40,312 bases of DNA from an uncultured Clostridia bacterium (GTDB lineage: Bacteria; Bacillota; Clostridia; Oscillospirales; Ruminococcaceae). Below the pieces are notes generated by a model, which saw only the letters and a program-made list of their open reading frames with translations, did not search any database and had not been told where the DNA came from. The position numbers and the translations under genes are program-made. Location of the stretch: contig CANRLN010000014.1 in assembly GCA_947631445.1 (NCBI GenBank), forward strand, positions 1-40,312, read 5' to 3'. Shown in pieces: positions 15,931 to 24,369 of the stretch. Every line of letters starts with the position of its first letter. The stretch's first letter is position 1.

Positions 15931-17226
15931 ATGTCTGATACAGTAGACAAGAAAAAAATATGCAGTTTCTGCGGAAGAAGCCTTAACGAAGCAGGATTTA
16001 TACTTTCAAACAACATTGCATCAATCTGCGTTCAATGCGTTATTGACTGCAATAAATATATTGCAAAAGAACAAGGTTTTGACACTGTAAAAGAAGCTCA
16101 AAGACAGATGGAACAGGAAAGCCGTCGCAACAAACGAAAAACATCTGGAGATAATCTGGAAGAACAGGCAAAGCTTCTTACTCCTGAAAAGATGAAGGCT
16201 TATCTTGACGAGTATGTTATTGGTCAGGACGAAACCAAAATTGCTCTTTGCGTTGCCGTTTACAACCATTACAAAAGAATACTAAACAAAGACAACCTTG
16301 CAAATTCTAATGATGTTGAAATTCAAAAAAGTAATGTAATTTTAATTGGTCCAACCGGTACAGGCAAAACCTTGCTTGCACAATCGCTTGCAAAATTGCT
16401 TAAAGTGCCTTTTGCAATCGCAGACGCAACCACCCTTACCCAAGCGGGATATGTTGGCGATGACGTTGAAAATGTTCTTACAAGACTTCTTAATGCGGCA
16501 GACGGCGACGTTGAACTTGCACAAAAAGGCATTGTGTATATTGACGAAATCGACAAGATAACCCGTAAGTCGGAAAACACTTCTATAACCCGTGACGTAA
16601 GCGGCGAGGGCGTTCAGCAGGCACTTCTTAAAATTATCGAAGGAACAGTTTCCAACGTTCCACCAAACGGCGGAAGAAAACACCCACAGCAGGCGGCAAT
16701 TCAGGTGGATACCACCAATATTTTGTTTATCTGCGGAGGTGCTTTTGACGGCATCGAAAAGCTTATTAAAAAGAGAACCGATTCATCAAGCATTGGTTTT
16801 GGTGCAAGCATAAAATCCAAGGAAGATGACTATAACATTATGAAAAATGTTATTCCGCAGGATTTGGTTAAGTTTGGTATTGTTCCAGAGCTTGTTGGTC
16901 GACTTCCTGTTCTCACCGTGCTTGACGAACTCACCGAGGACGCACTTGTTCAGATTTTAACCGAGCCTAAAAACGCTCTTGTAAAGCAGTATTCCAAGCT
17001 GTTTGAACTGGACGGAATCAAGCTTACGGTTGAAGATGATGCCTGCATTGAAATTGCCAAAACGGCTATCAAAGCTAAAACAGGTGCAAGAGGTCTTAGG
17101 GCAATTGTTGAAAAAATCCTTACAAAGATTATGTTCAAAGCTCCTTCCGACCCCGATATAAAAGAAATTATTGTTACCAAAGAATGTGTAACCGAAGATA
17201 AAGCACCTAAAATAATCAAGAAATAA
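15931..17226 (+). CDS. clpX: ATP-dependent Clp protease ATPase subunit ClpX
   Basis: The AAA+ unfoldase partner of ClpP. The N-terminal zinc-binding domain has CSFCGRSL and CVQCVIDC. The AAA+ core shows Walker A ([12 protein letters not shown]), the pore loop [12 protein letters not shown], Walker B ([10 protein letters not shown]) and the ClpP-docking type loop around IGFGAS. The sensor-2 region [10 protein letters not shown] is near the end. Length 431 aa is normal. Translation starts after AAGAAAGGAAAATGCT. The gene ends in a strong bidirectional terminator shared with the converging permease gene. Confidence 0.97.
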   Translation: MSDTVDKKKICSFCGRSLNEAGFILSNNIASICVQCVIDCNKYIAKEQGFDTVKEAQRQMEQESRRNKRKTSGDNLEEQAKLLTPEKMKAYLDEYVIGQDETKIALCVAVYNHYKRILNKDNLANSNDVEIQKSNVILIGPTGTGKTLLAQSLAKLLKVPFAIADATTLTQAGYVGDDVENVLTRLLNAADGDVELAQKGIVYIDEIDKITRKSENTSITRDVSGEGVQQALLKIIEGTVSNVPPNGGRKHPQQAAIQVDTTNILFICGGAFDGIEKLIKKRTDSSSIGFGASIKSKEDDYNIMKNVIPQDLVKFGIVPELVGRLPVLTVLDELTEDALVQILTEPKNALVKQYSKLFELDGIKLTVEDDACIEIAKTAIKAKTGARGLRAIVEKILTKIMFKAPSDPDIKEIIVTKECVTEDKAPKIIKK

Positions 17227-17230
17227 AAAA

Positions 17231-17266
17231 AGCTGTTGTATCTCTTTTGATACAACAGCTTTTTTT
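17231..17266. terminator. Strong bidirectional terminator between clpX and the permease
   Basis: AGCTGTTGTATC (17231-17242) and GATACAACAGCT (17249-17260) form a perfect 12-bp stem, flanked by A7 upstream and T6 downstream. It ends clpX on the plus strand and the DUF4317/DUF308/permease operon on the minus strand; the permease stop codon lies inside its T-run. Confidence 0.95.
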
Positions 17267-18116
17267 AATGTATAAATATTGAGATAACCATTCCGGCAAT
17301 CACTGCCGCAGCATAAAGAATACCTGCAATCAGCAAATTTTCTTTTTTGTTGTGGTGGTTTATTTTGCACAGAACCAGCAAACCAACTCCTGAACCGGTG
17401 CAAAGTCCGGCGATAAGCGAACCATAGGATAATACACCTTCAAAATAAAGCTGCATAAGCACAACCGATGCCGCACAATTGGGAATAAACCCAACTATTG
17501 CAGCCACAAACGGCTGAAAAATATTGTCGGCAAGCAGTATCTTAGAAATAAGATTTTCGCCGATAAGCTCCATTGCAAACCCAAGAATTACACTTACAGC
17601 AAACAAGAAAATGAAAATAGAAACGGTATGTATTAAAGCAGAATGTACTATGCCATGGTGCTTGCAATCACAACCCTCACATATTTCTTCAAACTCTGGT
17701 TCTTTTAGCTGATTTTTTTTGTAAAATATCATATCAACAATAAAGCCAACAATTACAGCTATTATAACTTTGGTTATAATTACTTGTAAAACCAACTTTG
17801 TAGATTCAGCAGAACCTGCCGAAACTATAACAGGTATTGCCTCATCGCTAACCGAAAGGAACACCGCAACAAGCGTTCCCATTGTGATAAGTCTGCCCGA
17901 ATACAAATTGGAAGCCATAACCGAAAAACCGCATTGAGGAATACAGCCGATTAAAGCTCCTGCAATGCTTCCAAATCTGCCGAATTTCTGGAGAGCATTA
18001 ACCAACTTGTGGGAGGTTTGCTTTTCACAAAATTCAATAAGCAGATATACCAAAAACAAAAAGGGTAACGCTTTGACGCTATCCAAAAAAGCGTCGCTTA
18101 AAACATCTAATATCAT
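17265..18116 (-). CDS. ArsP_2-type putative metal exporter (10-11 TM permease)
   Basis: A 283-aa polytopic membrane protein. Two half-repeats each carry the family hallmark: IGCIPQCGFSVMASNLYSGR in the first and GFIPNCAASVVLMQLY in the second. The hydrophilic centre is Cys/His-rich (CEGCDCKHHGI, then ALIHT), as in the ArsP_2 family (also annotated putative manganese transporter or DUF2899). Predicted role: efflux of a heavy metal or organic arsenical; the substrate is not established. SD TATAGGAGAAATTA precedes the ATG. It is the last gene of a three-gene operon, nine bases after the DUF308 gene. Confidence 0.85.
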   Translation of the reverse strand: MILDVLSDAFLDSVKALPFLFLVYLLIEFCEKQTSHKLVNALQKFGRFGSIAGALIGCIPQCGFSVMASNLYSGRLITMGTLVAVFLSVSDEAIPVIVSAGSAESTKLVLQVIITKVIIAVIVGFIVDMIFYKKNQLKEPEFEEICEGCDCKHHGIVHSALIHTVSIFIFLFAVSVILGFAMELIGENLISKILLADNIFQPFVAAIVGFIPNCAASVVLMQLYFEGVLSYGSLIAGLCTGSGVGLLVLCKINHHNKKENLLIAGILYAAAVIAGMVISIFIH

Positions 18117-18125
18117 TAATTTCTC

Positions 18126-18665
18126 CTATACGTCTATATAATCGTTATGGTTATTTGGGGCAAAATGGTTGTTAATAATTCTACCCACAGCACTTATAAT
18201 AATGGATATGCCAATAAAAGCAAACACGGTGTGTGCAAAAAATAGCACGATAACCGCAAGGGCAAGTGAAACAATCCCCGGAACAAGAACAATTTTCCAG
18301 TTTGAACTACCATTATTTTTAAGATTGATTGCGTCCCTTACGCCGATAACGCCGTTGACAAGCTGATAAATTCCAAAGATAATAAATACAAAATTGACAA
18401 TGCTTTTGGAACAACAAGCTATTACAAGACCAATAACTGCAAGAATAATTCCCATAATCAAGCTTGTTTTCTCAATTCCGCCCTTTTCTTTGGCAAAGCA
18501 GAATTTAAGAATATGAAAAGCACCAAAAACAATAACCGCAATGCCTATAACAATTCCTACGGTGTTAATTATTGCATAAGGCTTTATTGCAATTGCAAGA
18601 CCCAGCAAAATCATAAGCACCGATGAAACAATTGGACTTGTTATAAATCCCAGAACCTTTTCCAT
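18126..18665 (-). CDS. DUF308 (HdeD-like) membrane protein
   Basis: A 179-aa integral membrane protein with about six hydrophobic segments in three paired repeats, for example ILLGLAIAIKPYAIINTVG, then ILAVIGLVIACCSKSIVNFV, then SLALAVIVLFFAHTVF. Each repeat has the DUF308 layout of a helix, a short turn and a second helix. HdeD, the E. coli member, is linked to acid resistance, but the function in Firmicutes is unknown. The ATG follows AGGAGGTTTTTTT, a strong site. It is 24 bases after the DUF4317 gene and directly before the permease gene, so the three products may act together at the membrane. Confidence 0.82.
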   Translation of the reverse strand: MEKVLGFITSPIVSSVLMILLGLAIAIKPYAIINTVGIVIGIAVIVFGAFHILKFCFAKEKGGIEKTSLIMGIILAVIGLVIACCSKSIVNFVFIIFGIYQLVNGVIGVRDAINLKNNGSSNWKIVLVPGIVSLALAVIVLFFAHTVFAFIGISIIISAVGRIINNHFAPNNHNDYIDV

Positions 18666-18689
18666 AAAAAAACCTCCTATTTAATTATA

Positions 18690-19823
18690 TTATTTAATGT
18701 TTGCGGACAAACCGTTAACCTTAAGGTCGTCATCAATCTCAATTATAAGGCATTTTTTTCCGTCTATAATCTTGGTCGAAACCTTTTGCTGACTTTCAGG
18801 CGAAACATTCACGGTTATTCCCATTGAATTTATCACCGTCTTTTTATCCACAATATTTTGTGCGTTCAGCTTATCCTCACCGACTACATTTTCATATATA
18901 TTCGGAAGTCTTTCAAGCTTTTCCTTGGAAACTCCCGAATCGGCAAGAACCTGCTCAATCTGCTCTTTTCCCACCAAAAGCAAACTTTCTTCTTCGTCCT
19001 CCTGCTGTCTTTCCAGCATTTCTGAAACATTGTCATTAATATTGTGTATCACATCAATACTAAGTTCGTCCTGTGCCACCGTTTCCACTATACGCTGAAA
19101 AGCTTCCTTTTCGTCCTCGCAGGAGCGTTCAAACTCACAACCCAAAATTTCGTTTATTACTGAACGATTGGGATTTTTCGGTGTGTGTGTATAATACATA
19201 ACACTGTTTATATCCGCCGACCTTGAGCTAAACACAGGATATAAAAAACCGTCCTGCGGAGTTTGTGCAATAAGTCTGTCAATATTATGTTTTTTAACAA
19301 TCTCCTGCTGTTCATCGCTGTAAACAAGACCGGCTTTGTCAATCTTGACCGGACATATTCCGCAGATTATAAACTTATAAAGTTCTCCGCTGTCGTCAAT
19401 CGTTTCTAAATCCTTAGCCTTTTTCATAACGCTATAACTACAAAGTCCGCAGAACACAGCATAAGTGCCATCACATTCATAATTTTGGGCGATTTTATCC
19501 AACAGTTCATAGGCAATTTCTGGATTTTGAAGTTCGTCCTGCAATACTTTATACAAAAGTGCCTGACTGCCCCCCTCATCATACTGTTCATTCGGAAAAG
19601 CAAATTCCAAAAGTCCCTTGCCGATGCTTCCGCTTAAAACCTTTTTAAGGGTTTTCATAATAAGTTCAGCTTCATCTTCGGGAAGTATGTAATAGGATTT
19701 TATTTCTTTGTAAGGAATATCCTCTGGGTCGTTTACAAAAGCCGTAAGCACTTTGTTGAGCGTAAAAAGACCGCTGCCGTCCTTAAAGACTTTTTTTATT
19801 TCCGAAACTTCATTCTTGTTCAT
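18690..19823 (-). CDS. DUF4317 family protein
   Basis: A 377-aa soluble protein beginning MNKNEVSEIKKVFKDGSGLF, the typical opening of the Firmicutes family DUF4317. It contains SYYILPEDEAELIMKTLKK, SIGKGLLEFAF and an EDEEESLLLVGKEQIEQVL region, and no membrane segment or catalytic motif that I recognise. Its function is unknown. The start is ATG 19823: GTGAGGT lies just upstream, and an in-frame GTG at 19835 is part of that ribosome site. It is the first gene of the operon with the DUF308 and permease genes and has a clear promoter. Confidence 0.8.
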   Translation of the reverse strand: MNKNEVSEIKKVFKDGSGLFTLNKVLTAFVNDPEDIPYKEIKSYYILPEDEAELIMKTLKKVLSGSIGKGLLEFAFPNEQYDEGGSQALLYKVLQDELQNPEIAYELLDKIAQNYECDGTYAVFCGLCSYSVMKKAKDLETIDDSGELYKFIICGICPVKIDKAGLVYSDEQQEIVKKHNIDRLIAQTPQDGFLYPVFSSRSADINSVMYYTHTPKNPNRSVINEILGCEFERSCEDEKEAFQRIVETVAQDELSIDVIHNINDNVSEMLERQQEDEEESLLLVGKEQIEQVLADSGVSKEKLERLPNIYENVVGEDKLNAQNIVDKKTVINSMGITVNVSPESQQKVSTKIIDGKKCLIIEIDDDLKVNGLSANIK

Positions 19824-19879
19824 ATTGTACCTCACATTTTCTGACTTTATACCTTGTTTAAAATTTAAGGCTATTATTT

Positions 19880-19908
19880 ATTATAACACAATTTAATTTA
19901 AAAATCAA
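19880..19908 (-). promoter_or_regulatory. Promoter of the DUF4317-DUF308-permease operon
   Basis: Reading the minus strand: TTGATT (19908-19903), 17 bases, perfect TATAAT (19885-19880). The leader to the DUF4317 ATG is about 50 bases. Confidence 0.8.
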
Positions 19909-20163
19909 TAGTTTTCTCAAAAATTTCACATAAAAGCTACTATAAATTAAATCTTGCCTGTTTATTCTTTTACGAATATTTATAATTTTCATAGTTATAA
20001 TAGTATAGTTTTTCAATTTCTTCTTGTATATTTTTTATTATTTCATGGTGATTTTTAGAACATGATAACATTTTATTTTCAAATGGTCAAAATTCGCTGA
20101 AATATACTTTCCTTTAAAAATTATTTTTTCTCTTTCAAAATAATTGCTCAATTTATAAGTTTA
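19909..20163. other. AT-rich intergenic stretch without a supported gene
   Basis: Between the DUF4317 promoter and the metY terminator I see no conserved gene. One minus-strand frame (20071 down to 19970, 33 residues, starting MLSCSKNHHEIIKNIQEEIE) looks mildly protein-like but has no ribosome binding site. Confidence 0.4.
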
Positions 20164-20194
20164 TAAAAATCCCCTGTTTTAGAAAAACAGGGGA
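20164..20194 (-). terminator. metY terminator
   Basis: CCCCTGTTTT (20171-20180) and AAAACAGGGG (20184-20193) form a perfect 10-bp stem with a 3-base loop. On the minus strand it is followed by ATTTTTATAA, so it ends the metY transcript. Confidence 0.9.
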
Positions 20195-20201
20195 AAAAAA
20201 T

Positions 20202-21467
20202 TTAAATTTTATCAAATGCAGATTTAAGGTCGTCAAGAATATCCTCAACATTTTCAAGACCAACAGAAAATCTTATCATTCCGCCATCAATTCCGGCAGC
20301 GACAAGTTGTTCATCGGTAAGCTGACGATGTGTAGCGGAAGCAGGGTGAAGAACACAGGTTCTTATATCTGCAACATGAACTTCATTGGAAGCAAGCTGT
20401 AAATTGTCCATAAATTTAACCGCCGTATCACGTCCGCCCTTTATTGAAAAAGAAATTACCCCCGAACAACCAAGTGGCAGATATTTCTGAACAAGTGGAT
20501 AGTATTTGTTGTTTGGAAGTCCCGGATAGAACACCGATTCTACCTTGTCATTCTTATCAAGATATTCAGCAACTATTTTTGCGTTCTCCACATATTGTTT
20601 CATTCTTACTGGGAGAGTTTCAAGACCAAGGTTAAGCAGGAAAGAAGAATTAGCTGCAGGATAACAGCCAAAATCCCTCATAAGTTGCATTCTTGCCTTG
20701 ACAATATAAGGGGCAAAAGGATATTTTTCGGTGTAAACAATTCCGTGATAGCTTTCATCCGGCTGGGTCATACAGGGGAATTTTCCGCCTGTCCAGTCAA
20801 ATTTGCCAGAATCGACAATAACTCCGCCCACCTGTACAGCATGACCGTCCATATATTTAGAGGTGGAGTGAATAACAATATCCGCACCCCATTCAATCGG
20901 TCGGCAAAGATAAGGGGTAGCAAAAGTATTGTCAACAATCAGAGGCACTCCCTGAGAATGTGCCACTTTTGCAAATTTTTCAATGTCAAGCACGGTAAGA
21001 GCAGGGTTTGCGATTGTTTCACCAAAAACAAGCTTGGTGTTAGGCTTAAAAGCCTTAAGCAATTCTTCTTCAGTACAATCTGGGTCAACATAAATACACT
21101 CGATACCCAATTTTTTAAGAGTAATACTAAACAGATTAATTGTTCCGCCATAAATAGAGGTGGAAGAAATAAAACTATCCCCCGATTGGCAGATGTTCAG
21201 AATACTGCAAAGTGTAGCCGCCTGCCCCGAGGAGGTACACATTGCGGCTACTCCGCCCTCTAAAGCGGCAATTTTCTTTTCCACTGCATCGGTTGTTGGG
21301 TTTTCAAATCTTGAATAGATAAGGCTTTTGGTTGGGTCATCAAAAACGTCTGCCACCTCTTTGGTAGAATTATAAACATAGGTTGTGCTTTGCACAATTG
21401 GCACAACTCTTGGTTCGCCGTTTTTCGGGGTGTAACCCTCATGCAAGCATTTTGTTTCAATCTTCAT
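20202..21467 (-). CDS. metY: O-acetylhomoserine sulfhydrylase (MetY family)
   Basis: A Cys/Met-metabolism PLP enzyme forming homocysteine from O-acetylhomoserine and sulfide. The PLP lysine is in IHSTSKYMDGHAVQVGGVIV, with the cofactor aspartate in VPLIVDNTFATPYLCRP. The N-terminus TKCLHEGYTPKNGEPRVVPI and the 421-aa length with ESYHGIVYTEKYPFAPYIVKA fit the longer MetY group rather than cystathionine gamma-synthase (about 380 aa), though an activity switch cannot be excluded. SD GAAAGGAATGATTTT precedes the ATG. It is a single-gene unit with a strong promoter, a palindrome at the start site and an intrinsic terminator. Confidence 0.92.
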   Translation of the reverse strand: MKIETKCLHEGYTPKNGEPRVVPIVQSTTYVYNSTKEVADVFDDPTKSLIYSRFENPTTDAVEKKIAALEGGVAAMCTSSGQAATLCSILNICQSGDSFISSTSIYGGTINLFSITLKKLGIECIYVDPDCTEEELLKAFKPNTKLVFGETIANPALTVLDIEKFAKVAHSQGVPLIVDNTFATPYLCRPIEWGADIVIHSTSKYMDGHAVQVGGVIVDSGKFDWTGGKFPCMTQPDESYHGIVYTEKYPFAPYIVKARMQLMRDFGCYPAANSSFLLNLGLETLPVRMKQYVENAKIVAEYLDKNDKVESVFYPGLPNNKYYPLVQKYLPLGCSGVISFSIKGGRDTAVKFMDNLQLASNEVHVADIRTCVLHPASATHRQLTDEQLVAAGIDGGMIRFSVGLENVEDILDDLKSAFDKI

Positions 21468-21490
21468 AAAATCATTCCTTTCATAATAAC

Positions 21491-21506
21491 AGCATCATAT
21501 GCTGCT
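21491..21506. promoter_or_regulatory. Imperfect palindrome at the metY start site, candidate operator
   Basis: AGCATCATATGCTGCT is a 16-bp dyad (AGCA-n-CATATG-n-TGCT). It begins just downstream of the metY -10, where a bound repressor would block initiation. No known regulator motif was matched, and there is no SAM riboswitch in the short leader. Confidence 0.45.
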
Positions 21507-21512
21507 TTTATA

Positions 21513-21541
21513 ATTATACTATAATTTTGATATTTTGTCAA
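21513..21541 (-). promoter_or_regulatory. metY promoter
   Basis: Minus strand: perfect TTGACA (21541-21536), 17-base spacer, perfect TATAAT (21518-21513). Confidence 0.92.
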
Positions 21542-21714
21542 GAAGAATATTTAGATATTAATTATATTATAAAAGAATGATTTTACATAGTTTTTTATTA
21601 TTAACAGCAGTTGTTTCAACAAGTCCGTCTTTCAATACAGCTATTGCATCAAGATTGGAAACAAAGTTTGAAAAACATCTTGACCACCTGTAAATAGTAG
21701 GAAAAATCTCTGCC
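21542..21714. other. Boundary sequence between metY and the accessory region
   Basis: No intact gene. A plus-strand frame of 38 residues (21577-21693) and a minus-strand frame over the same bases (including FVSNLDAIAVLKDGLVET) both look like possible coding remnants, but neither has a good start or a family I can name. This is where the intact housekeeping sequence ends. Confidence 0.35.
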
Positions 21715-22231
21715 GTGACTGTTTACATAAAATTCAGCCTGCGAAATGGTATTATACCTTGCAATAACAAAAGCGGTCATGGTTATACTGCTTTTCAATT
21801 ATTCAAAAGATGTAAATTAGGTAAATATGAGTATGACAAATGGTATATAAAAATAGATGCACACGATGATGCTCTTCCGCTTATGTTTGATTTCAAAGAA
21901 AAATATGTTACATATACACTTGCAAACGCTTTAAGCGTAAAATCGGCTAATCAATTACATATGTATGAGATACTCAAGCAATATAAAAAGATTGGCAGAC
22001 TTGAAATAGTTGTTGATGACTTAAGAGAACTGTTAGGTATCAAGAAAGATGAATATACTCGTCGGGACAATTTCAAAGTAAAAGTACTTGACGCCTGCAG
22101 ACGCTTTGCTTGAATATACTGACATTGAATATACATATAATCTTGGAAATCAAATATTGACATCAAATTCAAACACACCCATTTACAAAATATTCACTTT
22201 TTTTCTATTTTTTGTTGTGTGTGCAGATTGA
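21715..22231 (+). pseudogene. Frameshifted RepB/Rep_3-type replication initiator
   Basis: The first frame gives a Rep_3-like winged-helix segment: KWYIKIDAHDDALPLMFDFK, KSANQLHMYEILKQYKK and DDLRELLGIKKDEY, the pattern of initiators on Firmicutes plasmids and ICEs. It ends at TGA 22110-22112 as VLDACRRFA. One base over, the frame continues as ADALLEYTDIEYTYN, which is what the family has after VLDAC, and runs to TGA 22229-22231. So a small indel near 22090 splits the gene. The 5' part of the usual protein is also missing. I read it as a dead remnant of a mobile element next to the chromosome junction. Confidence 0.65.
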
Positions 22232-22268
22232 AACAGAAATTTATTTAATAAAAAAATCTAAATAGAAA

Positions 22269-22313
22269 AAACTCATAGAAAAGAAAATGTAGTGTTCTCT
22301 CTTCTATGAGTTT
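22269..22313. terminator. Long hairpin between the Rep remnant and the membrane-protein cassette
   Basis: AAACTCATAGAA (22269-22280) and TTCTATGAGTTT (22302-22313) form a perfect 12-bp stem with a 21-base loop. It lies at the 3' end of the minus-strand cassette, with T-rich or A-rich flanks on either side, and can end transcription in both directions. Confidence 0.6.
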
Positions 22314-22341
22314 ATTTGAATCTTAATTATAATAAAAGTAA

Positions 22342-22563
22342 TTATTTTTTTCTGTTTTTTACTATGTATTTTATTATAATTACAATTGAGGTAATACTTA
22401 AAGGAAACCCTATTACAACTAATATAAATAATCCTATGACACATTCCCTCAAACCTTCCCAGCCTGCGGATGTAGTATTAACTAAACATATTGCATATAA
22501 ATTTACAATTATTGTCACTAAAATAATACCCAAATACAAGAAAGTTTTTAACTTTTTTTTCAT
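22342..22563 (-). CDS. Small two-helix membrane protein
   Basis: A 73-aa protein starting MKKKLKTFLYLGIILVTIIV with two hydrophobic helices (about residues 7-26 and 44-66) and a basic C-terminus (KYIVKNRKK). No family is recognised. ATG 22563 is chosen because GCAGGTAATTTTT precedes it; an in-frame ATG 15 bases upstream overlaps that site. It is the last gene of the minus-strand cassette. Size and topology resemble small immunity or regulatory membrane proteins, but that is only an analogy. Confidence 0.6.
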   Translation of the reverse strand: MKKKLKTFLYLGIILVTIIVNLYAICLVNTTSAGWEGLRECVIGLFILVVIGFPLSITSIVIIIKYIVKNRKK

Positions 22564-22597
22564 AAAAATTACCTGCATTAATAAATACCATTATTTT

Positions 22598-23093
22598 CTA
22601 ATAAAATACATTAAACTTAAAAATATGTAGCAACAATGATAAACATACAATATGTATAAATAGATTTCCTAACAAAAGAAAGGTCTTATTTATTTTATCA
22701 AAATTAAAATAAATTTCTCCTTTATACGTTAAATTTATGTTTATTAGTATAATGATTGAAATAATGATTAAAATAATGATTAAACGAGCTGATATAATAT
22801 AAATATATATTGTTATTTCAGATATCCATAATATAAAACCAATATATATATTAACAAGCCATGAAATAATATATAATTCACGTTTTTTTTTTTGAAATTG
22901 GTGTGTATTTTGAGATTCTGAATATTACAAAAATTGATATTAAGATATTTAGACCAATACAATTGAAAACATATGTAATGGCTTTGAAATTGCCACTATA
23001 TTGATTGTCTATATATTTAGAAATGTTATAGCCAAAAAGCAATAAAAGTAAAATCCATATTAGCACTTTTAAAGCGATAGATATTTTTTTCAT
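22598..23093 (-). pseudogene. Four- or five-helix membrane protein interrupted at an A11 tract
   Basis: The gene starts at ATG 23093 after GGAGGTATAGGA and encodes MKKISIALKVLIWILLLLLF, a second helix, then ISKYTPISKKK at a run of eleven A (22893-22883 on the minus strand), where it stops as T-TGA. In the frame used if the run had ten A, the protein continues KRELYIISWLVNIYIGFILW through several more hydrophobic helices (RLIIILIIISIIILINI, LLLGNLFIHIVCLSLLLHIF) to TAG at 22598-22600. The continuation is clearly coding-like, so this is one gene of about 165 codons in an off state, a fresh pseudogene, or a homopolymer read error. Confidence 0.65.
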
Positions 23094-23153
23094 TCCTATA
23101 CCTCCTTCTAAATAGTGTAAGTGTTCTAATTCTCCAAGCGGAGAACTTGATAG

Positions 23154-23291
23154 TTATAAAAATCCTTTCGTATTTTCATAATTGTTTGCAACATTTAAAT
23201 TGAATAAAAAATTAATTATTTCTATTGTATTCCCATATATGTAGCAATAATTTGCATAAAATACGCAGGCATTAACAATATCCACTTTCAT
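23154..23291 (-). CDS. Doubtful 45-aa open reading frame
   Basis: It starts MKVDIVNACVFYANYCYIYG, with its ATG directly after the TAA that ends the shifted frame of the preceding gene (TAAATG), which would allow coupling. No ribosome site and no family are recognised. It fills otherwise empty sequence between two membrane-protein genes and may be a fragment. Confidence 0.25.
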   Translation of the reverse strand: MKVDIVNACVFYANYCYIYGNTIEIINFLFNLNVANNYENTKGFL

Positions 23292-23785
23292 TTATTTTGC
23301 TAACTTATTTTTTATTGTTTTAATAACCAAATCGTTATTAGAATAAAGTTTTTGTAAATATAAATGATATTTTCCGTTTATTTCAAATACATAGCATTTT
23401 ACAATCCACTTTTCACTTCATATCCCCAAACTTTATATAAAGAAATTTTGTTATAGTCCAGTGGTGAACTTGTTTCAGGGTGTTTCATATCAATTGTACA
23501 ATCATTAATTTGATTTAGTGAATTAATAGAATTTATAACTTCATCAATTGAACAAAACTCTCCGATTTCTATAAAAATATCATCATGAGAAAAACCTGCT
23601 TTTAATATTTTTTCTGAAAGCTCTGAACATTCAAATTCGTTCGCTAATATATTTTTTTCGGAATATGAAAAAGAAGATGCTATGTATTTTTTGGTATTAT
23701 TTGTACCTAAATTAATTACAAATATAAGTCCTAAAAAAAATATTATAATTAAACTTATATTTCTAAGTACTTGTAGTTTATCCAT
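23292..23785 (-). pseudogene. Membrane-anchored unknown protein with a frameshift near its C-terminus
   Basis: From ATG 23785 the protein has one N-terminal anchor (NISLIIIFFLGLIFVINLG) and a soluble domain with FSYSEKNILANEFECSELSE and SHDDIFIEIGEFCSIDEVIN, ending at TAA 23399 as GYEVKSGL. In the frame one base over, coding-like sequence goes on as IVKCYVFEINGKYHLYLQK to TAA 23292-23294. One extra A in the A4 tract (23413-23410 on the minus strand) would give VKKWIVKCYVFEING. The intact form would be about 164 aa. Family unknown. If the short form is the real product, it is 128 aa. Confidence 0.6.
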
Positions 23786-23867
23786 TCAATTTCACCTTTT
23801 TATCAAATGGATTTTGTTTCTGTTTTTTTACAGTAAGATTTATAATTCTATTTATTGTTGATTAATA

Positions 23868-24326
23868 TTATTTACTATTCACTTTTAGGCAATGTAGCGT
23901 TATAAGTATTATAATTGTATATTCAATTGTTATCAAAATTGAAGCTATTGGTGATGGTAGTATATCACGATGCCAACCATTAAAACCTGAGTCAGAATAA
24001 TAACCAGTAGCTGAAGATGCTGTATTCACTAATAAATACCATGAAGGTGGTTCGTATATTGCAAAAAATATATACATTATGGCAGAAATAATGTATATAT
24101 TTTTTTTGCACAAATTAAATTTCTTTTCGAAAATAATAACTGGCACGATAATTGCCAAAAGTGGAATAAAAATATAAAATAATAAAATTAATAAAACTTC
24201 ATAATGAATTATATTCTTGCCAAATATAATCTCACATAATATAGGTGCATATATTTGATTAGCAATTGTAAGTAAATATATTGTCAAAGCACATAAAACA
24301 CTTCCTATAATATTATTGTTTTTCAT
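23868..24326 (-). CDS. Four-helix membrane protein of unknown function
   Basis: A 152-aa integral membrane protein with four predicted helices: VLCALTIYLLTIANQIYAPI, LLILLFYIFIPLLAIIVPVI, IYIISAIMYIFFAIYEP and SILITIEYTIIILITLHC. A polar loop containing ATGYYSDSGFNGWHRD lies between helices three and four. No family is recognised. It lies between the frameshifted anchored protein and the first DUF5104-like gene; all genes from 22.3 to 27.0 kb run the same way with short gaps, suggesting one or a few transcripts. A ribosome site (AAAGGTTGCTAATTTT) precedes the ATG. Confidence 0.65.
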   Translation of the reverse strand: MKNNNIIGSVLCALTIYLLTIANQIYAPILCEIIFGKNIIHYEVLLILLFYIFIPLLAIIVPVIIFEKKFNLCKKNIYIISAIMYIFFAIYEPPSWYLLVNTASSATGYYSDSGFNGWHRDILPSPIASILITIEYTIIILITLHCLKVNSK

Positions 24327-24369
24327 ATAAAATTAGCAACCTTTCAAAATTAAATACTATTTATTTTTA

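Noticed and set aside
20595-21263. 222-residue plus-strand frame opposite metY
   Set aside because: metY is intact with PLP motifs; the opposite frame has no homology pattern or start site.
21468-21505. SAM riboswitch in the metY leader
   Set aside because: The leader from the predicted start site is under 40 bases, too short for any SAM aptamer.
22316-22630. 104-residue plus-strand frame opposite the small membrane genes
   Set aside because: No ribosome site, and the minus-strand reading has a start, SD and membrane-protein character in line with its neighbours.
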